Assembly: GCA_002315625.1 (NCBI GenBank)
Contig: DCHH01000011.1
Coordinates: forward strand, 34,325 to 40,369
Direction of reading: 5' to 3'
DNA from: Bacteroidales bacterium UBA1757
Lineage (GTDB): Bacteria; Bacteroidota; Bacteroidia; Bacteroidales; UBA1402
Length of the DNA: 6,045 bases
Part shown: one piece after another, positions 1-6,045 of the stretch
Position numbering within the stretch: position 1 is the stretch's first letter
Layout of the letters: each line of letters starts with the position of its first letter
Position numbers and translations under genes: made by a program
Notes under the pieces: generated by a model
What the model was told of the DNA's origin: nothing
The model's database searches: none
What the model saw: only the letters and a program-made list of their open reading frames with translations

Positions 1-935
1 GCAAACAGGAAATGTTTGAGCAGAAAATGTCGCTCTATCCTTCTGATATGGCATTTTATTCCGATCTTGTGACAGAGTTGAAGTGCATTCCCGGAGGTTT
101 GCGTCATCAGGATGCCGAAGTCAAGAATGGCGAGGTGCCATACTTGGAGGTAACCAGGACAGGCGAGCTGGATGAGGTGCTCTTTGATATGCCAGCGGAA
201 GCCAAACCATCTGATAATGTATTCCGCTTAACAGACAACAAGGCAATCCTGAAGAAGTACATCGACGAATCCCGCAAGTCGAATAATCATCAGTGGTCGC
301 AGTTCCAACCTCTGTATGACCTTCATCCGATTATCCAGTACTGGCTGACAAAGCTTACTGCATCCATACCCAAGAATCAGGCAATGGTGGTCCGCAACGA
401 CATGTTCCGGAAGGGAAGTGCCTACTATCTCTTGTACGGTAGCCAATCCAATGGAGCAGGTCAGAGTATCATCAGTAAGTTCTTTGTCGTCAATATATGC
501 AAAGAGGGTACAATGATAGAGCAACCTGTCTCTCTTGCAGATTTTGTTGCGCAAAGACCAGAGTTTACCGGCAACCTGTATCAGGGTGGAGTCACAAGCT
601 GTGACCTTGAGGTGCTTCAACAGAATCTGAAGATGGCTGTCGAATCAGGTGTTTATTACTACATGTATGTCAAGCAGAATGAATTGAGTGATAAGATGGC
701 GAAGCAGCGTGAACAATATTCCAGGCATCTTACCCAATGGTTCAACCGTTCAAAGGATAAGGTTATCCTTGACTTTGGGGAAGCTCCGACCACCCTGCAG
801 CGCAGCAATCTCGACAAAAGGATTGATGAGATTCAGACCATCGCTGACAAGGAGAGCACTTTCTACAAGAATCTGACAACTCTTGACAATACAGACCCGT
901 ATGTCAAAGTGTTGGCTGTCTTTTACAATTTCTAA
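1..935 (+). CDS. C-terminal part of a probable SNF2-type helicase/ATPase (DrmD-like), 5' end outside window
   Basis: The reading frame is open from the first whole codon (base 3) to a TAA at 933-935, giving 310 visible residues. The ATG at base 12 is only the first in-frame Met; coding continues upstream of it, so the gene almost certainly starts outside the window. No Walker A, DEAH or helicase motif VI is present, so the ATPase core would lie upstream. What is visible fits the tail of RapA/SNF2-like helicases: a mixed alpha/beta segment with a HPIIQYWLTKL stretch at about residues 108-118 (such helicases often carry an LxHPL-type motif here), a Tyr-rich stretch, a charged helical or coiled region at about 225-290 (LDKRIDEIQ at 270), and a hydrophobic end DPYVKVLAVFYNF (298-310). 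The helicase call rests mainly on this resemblance, from memory, and on the giant methyltransferase 15 bases downstream, since class 1 DISARM places drmD directly before drmMI. It would act on DNA in the cytoplasm. It could instead be another protein of a restriction-like operon. Confidence 0.6.
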   Translation, partial: KQEMFEQKMSLYPSDMAFYSDLVTELKCIPGGLRHQDAEVKNGEVPYLEVTRTGELDEVLFDMPAEAKPSDNVFRLTDNKAILKKYIDESRKSNNHQWSQFQPLYDLHPIIQYWLTKLTASIPKNQAMVVRNDMFRKGSAYYLLYGSQSNGAGQSIISKFFVVNICKEGTMIEQPVSLADFVAQRPEFTGNLYQGGVTSCDLEVLQQNLKMAVESGVYYYMYVKQNELSDKMAKQREQYSRHLTQWFNRSKDKVILDFGEAPTTLQRSNLDKRIDEIQTIADKESTFYKNLTTLDNTDPYVKVLAVFYNF

Positions 936-950
936 CCCTTGCGAACAACC
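936..950 (+). other. 15-base spacer between the two genes, no Shine-Dalgarno
   Basis: The spacer reads cccttgcgaacaacc. It contains no purine-rich Shine-Dalgarno core, no promoter-like element and no terminator hairpin. The tight spacing and common strand indicate one transcript with translation of the methyltransferase following that of the helicase. Absence of a Shine-Dalgarno sequence is common in Bacteroidota. The spacer is in frame with both genes and has no stop of its own. Confidence 0.6.
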
Positions 951-3900
951 ATGGCTGATAATATAAAATACAGGTTTATACAGAATGTGGGTGATTTCTT
1001 TCCTTCCGGTTATTTCGGAGAAGATTTCATCGACAAGGTTCAGAAGGTGTCGGGATATACTGCAGAGCAGATAACAGAGGTATGCAGCAAGTATGTACAG
1101 TTCCGTCGCAAGTACGATGACTACAAGAACCGTATTGTGACTCAGGTCCTTCGCCCGAAGGACTCAATCCGTTACACTCACGAATTCCATACCGAATTGC
1201 TTAAACTTCTTGGGTATGGAGAACTTTGCAAACCGTACTGCGAGCAGTACATACTCGACGAGGAACGTCTCGAACTGATACCTGTGCGCCACGTATTGCG
1301 TCGTAATAACAATGTTCAGATGCTCATCATGGAGATGCGGCCACTCATCAAAGTGGGTGAAGAGGAACCTGCCGGTCTCTTTGAGCAGCAGTACGATGAC
1401 GAGTCGGAACCAAACAAACCGTCGCGCTTCACAGCCAGCCACTGGAGTGACGTGTTCACCATGCCTGAGGGTTACAGGATTAGTCCTGCGGTAGTAAACA
1501 AGGCGGTAAGTCGTATCTTCCTCTTGCCGGAGAATCGTCGTCCTGCCTATATCCTTATGCTGGCAGGCAACACCATCTTCCTGTTTGACAGGGAAAAATG
1601 GAACCGTGGCAGTTACCTCAGTTTCACGCTCGACGACCTCTTTTCGCAAGCCAGTATCGCTGCCTTTCGCAAGTACTATGCACTCTTTCACATGCTTGTC
1701 TGCAAGGATTCTCTTTCTCCGGACGGAGAGAGCATCATGATGGATGCGCTCGTTGAGGACAGCTATAAGAATGCTTACGAGGTTACAAAAGACCTGAAGG
1801 AGGGAGTGGTAAATGCCGTAGAGACTTTGGCCAATGAAGCTCTTTGGTATTGGCAACATTTGCCGATGGATTCGACAGGCTCACCAACCGAAAATGATAT
1901 ATACAATCCGCTCAAGACGATTGACTATACCGACGACACTTTCGAGTCGCAGGTTAAGGATGACTGTCTGACCATTGTCTATCGTCTGTTGTTCCTCTTC
2001 TATGCCGAGAGCCGTACAGAGCTGGAGATTCTCCCGGTAGGCGACGAGGTGTATGAACGCGGATATAGTCTCGAGATGCTTCGGGACCTTGAACAGGTAC
2101 GACTTATTTCCGAGGAAAGCAAGCGAGGTTACTTTATTGACGCCAGTCTTAAACGCCTTTTCCATCTCATGAGTCATGGACATAAGGAGAATCAGGCAAA
2201 GGATAAGTTCGACCGTTCGTTCTGTGTGCGGCATATCGACTCCCCAATGTTCGATGACCGCAAGCTTCATCACTTAGGTGCGGTCAAGTTCCGCAATTCG
2301 CAGTGGCAGCAGATTATCTGTGCCCTTTCGCTCAGCCGGAAAAAGCAGGGTAAGGGACGTGGACGAATATCGTATGCCAACCTTGGTGTAAACCAGTTGG
2401 GTAGTGTCTATGAGTCACTTTTGGCTTATCGCGGATTCTATGCCGAGGAGGATTATATCGAGGTGCACAAAGAGAATCATCCGGAGGACGGAACATTCCT
2501 TGTGCCTTATAGCCGACTGGATGATTTCAAGCCGGGAGAGGTGCTTCATGATGAGACTGGCGATATAAAGCGTCTTGCGAAGGGAACTTTTGTATATCGA
2601 CTGAATGGTCGTGACCGTCAGAAGTCAGCCAGCTATTATACCCCGGAGGTGCTTACCCGCTCTACTGTAAAATATACCCTCAAGACAATCATCGACGATG
2701 TGCGTGAGGGAAAGCGTAAAGCAACCGAACTCCTCGACCTCAAGATTCTTGAGCCGGCCATGGGTGCTGCAGCCTTCCAGAACGAGGTGATTAATCAGGT
2801 GGCAGAAGCATATCTCCAGTATCGTCAGGAGGAGAAACGAAAGGAATACATGGAGCGCACTTCCCTCTCAGAGGACGAGGTGGGTGATGGTTCATGGCGA
2901 ATCTCACCAGACAAATATCGTGACGAGCTCCAGAAGGTTAAAGCATACATTGCGACTCATAATGTATATGGTGTCGATTTGAACCCCACTGCTATCGAGT
3001 TGGGTAAACTCTCTTTGTGGCTCAATGTGATTCACAAGGATATGGAGACTCCGTTCTTCTCAAACCGCCTTGCACTTGGCAATGCAGTCATTGGGGCATG
3101 GCTCAAGGTGTATAGCAAGGATGAGTTCTATGGTCTGAAGGGAAAGAAAGGATATAAGGATGTACTGCTTCCTAATCCATGGTGGGAGAAAGCTCCTCAT
3201 AAGGTGAAGTTTTACACTACAAAAGTGAACCGCAAGGAGAGTGAGGTCTATCACTTCCTCCTCCCTGATATCAATATGCTGGGGGTACGCACCATCAATG
3301 ACTATAAGGACAAGGCAAAGGCTGAGCGTGCTGACAGTCTGTTGCAGAATAAACCTGTCAATACCGCCTTGGAACAGATGAAGGATAGGATTGCCGACTG
3401 GACAAAGGCAATCGACGATTCAGCCTTCCGTCGTCTGCAGCGTCTGTCAGGCAAGATTGATGTGCTTCTCAAGGAGTATTTCCAGTTCCAGCAGAGTGTG
3501 GAGAACCTCACACAGAACAAGGTTAATCTGTGGGGTGTGCCGGGTTCGCCAGTGCTCAACTTCGATTCGTACGAGGAGAAGGAACGTCTGAATGATGTGC
3601 GTTATCGTCACGACAATGCCTACTTCCGATTGAAGATGGTGATGGATTACTGGTGCTCGCTCTTCTTCTGGAACATCGAGGATGCAGAAGCCCTTCCTGA
3701 ACGTGAGCAGTATTGGAACGACATCGAGGCTATGCTCAATGTGAGCGACGAGCAAATAAACAGGCGAACGGCCAAGGCTCTGAGCCGCAACTATTCTGTT
3801 GACGGCAATGGACAACTTAGTATGTTCCCGGAGGGGCAGATGAGCGACTTGTTCTATCAGCACGAGTTGGAGGAACGGGAATCCGGGCCGTTGTTTCGTG

Positions 3901-6045
3901 AGGACGTTTCGTTAGAGTATGGCAGGCAATCGGAGGAGGAGTCGGAGATTGTGCAGATGAGCAAGGAGCAGATTCTTACCGAGGTGCAAGGTGCAGCAAC
4001 TTCCCTTTTCGACAACTCGCTCCGTTTCAAGATTGTCGATCGCCTGAGCAAGCGCTACCACTTTTTCCACCCAATGCTTGAGTTCCTTGAGGTGTTCTGG
4101 CTTAGGGACGGATTCGATGTTATTTGCGGTAATCCGCCATGGCTGAAGCTGGAGTTTGACGAGCAGGGAATTCTTTCGGAGAAGTACCCTGAGGTGGCTA
4201 TTCGCAAGGTGTCGGCTCCTGATGCCCGTAAGATGCGTGACCGGATGTTTGCTCAGATTCCTGCTACCGAAGAGCTTTATCGCTCTGAGGAAATGGAGAC
4301 GGCTTGTAGCGCTATCTTTATGAACGCACACTGTAACTATCCATTGTTGGTTGGTCAGCAGACAAACCTCTACAAATGTGTTCTCGAGAATGGCTTCTCT
4401 ATGATGTCTGATAAGGGATTTATGGGATTGTTGCATCCGGAAACCGTATATGACGACCCCAAGGGACAACCTCTGCGTAAGGAGATTTATCCACGTCTGC
4501 GTTATCATTTCCAATACACAAATGAACTATGCTTGTTTGCAGAAGTTCATCATTGTACAAAATATGGTGAGCAGATATATGGCTCTCACAAGGACGAGAT
4601 AGACTTTCTGTCTATTCATAATCTGTTCCATCCTAATACTATCGATGGATGCTTTGCACATGATGGTCACGGAATATGTGGCGGTATCAAAGACGAGGAA
4701 GGAAAATGGAATGTGAATGCACACAAAGACCGTATTGTTCGGTTTACTGAGGCAGAACTAAACGTTTTGTGTACAACATTTGAAAATGGAGAAGATTCTT
4801 TGGGTACAAAATTGGTTTCTATCCATTCAAAAAATGTGATTAGTATTCTTCTAAACTTATCAAAATCTCCGCATCTACGAAATGTAACAAAGGTTATTAC
4901 AGAGGGAATGCATAACACAGGTGCAGTAATAGATGGTACGATAACTCGTGTAGAAAACTATTACCCAATAGTAAGAGACTATGAAATGGTTTTTAGTGGT
5001 CCTCACTTTTATGTTGGAATTCCTGTCTATAAAACACCATATTCTCAATGTGTGTTGAATTCAGATTATGACATATTAGATTTGACAAAAAAGCAAAATG
5101 ACTTGCAAAGAACCAATTATCGCCCCAATGTTCCACTAGTCAATTATAAATCATACGTAAAGGGACTAAGCGATATTATAATTGGCCAAAAACCTTTGAA
5201 AGAAACAATATGGATTGATAGTTATCGCGTAGCATATAGAAATATGTTGGGGCCATCAGCAGAACGTACATTGGTAAGTTGTATAATACCTCCACGCACC
5301 TCACATATTCATACAGTATGTTCTGTTGAATTTCTGAAAAATGATCAAGTTGTTGAATTGTGTGGTTTGTCGATTTCTGTATTGCTAGATTTCTATACCA
5401 AGACAATAGGAGCTAGTAATTTATCTGTTAGCAGATTGGATTCCTTTCCTCTCGGCATCTCCGACAAATACAAGCCAGCCCTCTTCACTCGTACCCTCCT
5501 TCTCAACTGCCTGACCACAGCATACGCTGACCTCTGGAATGAGATGTGGGATGGAGCATACAAGGACGAGACATGGAGCATAGACGACCATCGCCTGAAG
5601 CCCTTCAACACGCTGCATGACGATTGGGCATGGGACATCCCTCTGCGTAACTACTTCGAGCGCAGAATGGCACTTGTAGAGATAGACGTAATCTCGGCCA
5701 TGGCACTGGGTTTGACCCTCGAAGACCTGGAGATGATATACACCATCCAGTTCCCCGTGCTCCAGCAGAACGAGAACGACACCTGGTACGACCAGAAAGG
5801 AAATATCGTCTTCACCTGTTCAAAAGGGTTGACCGGTGTAGGTCTCGACCGCCCGGCCTGGAATGACATGCAAGGCGAACCAATCAGGAACGGGAAAGAC
5901 GAGATAGTCGGCTACAAGGGAGCCGAAGCCGCCTACGTCCACACAATCGACCCGCAGAAGAGTGAACTCTACGGAGGTCAGCAGGTAACCTACCATGCCC
6001 CCTACACCAAGTGCGACCGAATAGAAGACTATCGCCGTGCCTGGG
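951..6045 (+). CDS. drmMI: Giant Eco57I/PglX-like DNA adenine-N6 methyltransferase, probable class 1 DISARM DrmMI; 3' end outside window
   Basis: This is a single uninterrupted frame of 1698 complete codons, still open at the window edge. It would transfer a methyl group from S-adenosylmethionine to adenine N6 in a specific DNA site, marking host DNA as self. The start is the ATG at 951, the first ATG after the upstream stop. Layout: residues 1-550 form an N-terminal region of uncertain role (HTEFHTELLKLLGYG at 77-91, AGNTIFLFD at 205-213, YRLLFLFYAESR from 344). The methyltransferase core follows, with motif X-like SYYTP (561-565), motif I LEPAMGAAAF (600-609), acidic motif GVDLNP (674-679) and GNAVIGA (710-716). 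A helical insertion of about 320 residues comes next, then FFHPMLEF (from 1038) and catalytic motif IV NPPW (1061-1064), which favours N6-adenine. HPETVYDD (1162) and EVHH (1198) lead into the presumed recognition region (about 1184-1497), closed by SRLDSFPLG. The C-terminal domain has ALVEIDVISAMALGL (1574) and DTWYDQKGNIVF (1610), and DYRRAW ends the window at 1698. From memory this tail motif lies close to the C-terminus in relatives, so the missing part is probably short. The enzyme family is secure; the DISARM assignment is inferred from the upstream gene. No PD-(D/E)xK nuclease is evident. Confidence 0.85.
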   Translation, partial: MADNIKYRFIQNVGDFFPSGYFGEDFIDKVQKVSGYTAEQITEVCSKYVQFRRKYDDYKNRIVTQVLRPKDSIRYTHEFHTELLKLLGYGELCKPYCEQYILDEERLELIPVRHVLRRNNNVQMLIMEMRPLIKVGEEEPAGLFEQQYDDESEPNKPSRFTASHWSDVFTMPEGYRISPAVVNKAVSRIFLLPENRRPAYILMLAGNTIFLFDREKWNRGSYLSFTLDDLFSQASIAAFRKYYALFHMLVCKDSLSPDGESIMMDALVEDSYKNAYEVTKDLKEGVVNAVETLANEALWYWQHLPMDSTGSPTENDIYNPLKTIDYTDDTFESQVKDDCLTIVYRLLFLFYAESRTELEILPVGDEVYERGYSLEMLRDLEQVRLISEESKRGYFIDASLKRLFHLMSHGHKENQAKDKFDRSFCVRHIDSPMFDDRKLHHLGAVKFRNSQWQQIICALSLSRKKQGKGRGRISYANLGVNQLGSVYESLLAYRGFYAEEDYIEVHKENHPEDGTFLVPYSRLDDFKPGEVLHDETGDIKRLAKGTFVYRLNGRDRQKSASYYTPEVLTRSTVKYTLKTIIDDVREGKRKATELLDLKILEPAMGAAAFQNEVINQVAEAYLQYRQEEKRKEYMERTSLSEDEVGDGSWRISPDKYRDELQKVKAYIATHNVYGVDLNPTAIELGKLSLWLNVIHKDMETPFFSNRLALGNAVIGAWLKVYSKDEFYGLKGKKGYKDVLLPNPWWEKAPHKVKFYTTKVNRKESEVYHFLLPDINMLGVRTINDYKDKAKAERADSLLQNKPVNTALEQMKDRIADWTKAIDDSAFRRLQRLSGKIDVLLKEYFQFQQSVENLTQNKVNLWGVPGSPVLNFDSYEEKERLNDVRYRHDNAYFRLKMVMDYWCSLFFWNIEDAEALPEREQYWNDIEAMLNVSDEQINRRTAKALSRNYSVDGNGQLSMFPEGQMSDLFYQHELEERESGPLFREDVSLEYGRQSEEESEIVQMSKEQILTEVQGAATSLFDNSLRFKIVDRLSKRYHFFHPMLEFLEVFWLRDGFDVICGNPPWLKLEFDEQGILSEKYPEVAIRKVSAPDARKMRDRMFAQIPATEELYRSEEMETACSAIFMNAHCNYPLLVGQQTNLYKCVLENGFSMMSDKGFMGLLHPETVYDDPKGQPLRKEIYPRLRYHFQYTNELCLFAEVHHCTKYGEQIYGSHKDEIDFLSIHNLFHPNTIDGCFAHDGHGICGGIKDEEGKWNVNAHKDRIVRFTEAELNVLCTTFENGEDSLGTKLVSIHSKNVISILLNLSKSPHLRNVTKVITEGMHNTGAVIDGTITRVENYYPIVRDYEMVFSGPHFYVGIPVYKTPYSQCVLNSDYDILDLTKKQNDLQRTNYRPNVPLVNYKSYVKGLSDIIIGQKPLKETIWIDSYRVAYRNMLGPSAERTLVSCIIPPRTSHIHTVCSVEFLKNDQVVELCGLSISVLLDFYTKTIGASNLSVSRLDSFPLGISDKYKPALFTRTLLLNCLTTAYADLWNEMWDGAYKDETWSIDDHRLKPFNTLHDDWAWDIPLRNYFERRMALVEIDVISAMALGLTLEDLEMIYTIQFPVLQQNENDTWYDQKGNIVFTCSKGLTGVGLDRPAWNDMQGEPIRNGKDEIVGYKGAEAAYVHTIDPQKSELYGGQQVTYHAPYTKCDRIEDYRRAW
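4501..5440 (+). other. AT-rich block inside the methyltransferase gene, presumed target-recognition module
   Basis: Hand counting gives 317 G+C in 900 bases from 4501 to 5400 (35%). The line 4441-4500 just before is 50%, and 5461-6000 just after is 294 of 540 (54%). Codon choice shifts with it: AAA, TTA, CTA, ATA and AGA become frequent, while the flanks prefer AAG, CTC, GAC and CGT/CGC. The frame stays open across both edges. The block encodes residues of about 1184-1497, directly after the catalytic NPPW domain, where the DNA target-recognition domain usually sits in Eco57I/PglX-like enzymes. It still contains motifs that I recall as typical of this protein family (SGPHFYVG at 1349, PPRTSHIHT at 1447), so it looks like a native domain with a different history and not a foreign insertion. 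The recognition role is an inference from position. Confidence 0.65.

Noticed and set aside
12..14. ATG at 12, preceded by AGGAA, as the true start of the first gene
   Set aside because: The frame is open to the window edge, AGGAA abuts the ATG with no spacing, and the protein resembles only the C-terminal part of a larger protein.
228..620. 130-codon minus-strand open frame
   Set aside because: It is antisense to the helicase-tail gene and shows no domain or start signal of its own.
1716..1729. Perfect 6-bp inverted repeat TCTCCG-GA-CGGAGA as a terminator
   Set aside because: It sits inside the coding sequence, has a two-base loop and no following T run. It is most likely coincidental.
1164..1859. 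231-codon minus-strand open frame
   Set aside because: It lies entirely antisense to the methyltransferase, which has clear family motifs in its own frame; the translation looks like an antisense shadow with no recognisable domain.
3912..4514. 200-codon minus-strand open frame
   Set aside because: It is antisense to the catalytic NPPW region, which is certainly coding on the plus strand. Long shadows are expected from the codon use here.
4501..5440. AT-rich block as an inserted mobile element
   Set aside because: The frame remains open, no terminal repeats or target duplications were seen at the edges, and the encoded protein keeps motifs typical of this methyltransferase family.

Overview
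The window holds two co-directional plus-strand genes, both cut by the window edges. They fill it except for a 15-base spacer. The first (to 935) is the C-terminal part of a protein that I read as an SNF2-type helicase/ATPase. The second (951 to the window end, at least 1698 codons with no stop) is a very large Eco57I/PglX-like class I DNA adenine-N6 methyltransferase. Its methyltransferase motifs are directly visible: YYTP, a motif I LEPAMGAAAF, GVDLNP, GNAVIGA and the catalytic NPPW.

A helicase followed directly by a giant N6-adenine methyltransferase is the drmD-drmMI order of class 1 DISARM, a phage-defence system in which host DNA is methylated and unmodified incoming DNA is blocked. The other genes that would prove this (drmA helicase, drmB DUF1998, drmC phospholipase-D-like) are not in the window, so DISARM is the best-fitting interpretation and is not proven. 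A stand-alone helicase-methyltransferase pair of the same family is the main alternative.

The organism is probably a member of the Bacteroidota, perhaps Prevotella-like. Base composition is about 45-50% GC over most of the window, no Shine-Dalgarno sequence precedes the second gene although it is clearly coding, and codon use is mixed with ATA and AAG common. This assignment is an inference from style only.

The most interesting internal structure is a sharp composition mosaic inside the single methyltransferase reading frame. GC is near 50% up to about base 4500, drops to about 35% from about 4501 to 5440, then rises to about 54% to the window end (hand counts). The AT-rich block lies just after the catalytic domain, where target-recognition domains sit in this enzyme class, so it looks like a specificity module with a separate history. 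Apart from the 15-base spacer there is no non-coding DNA, and I saw no RNA gene, CRISPR array, insertion sequence or terminator.
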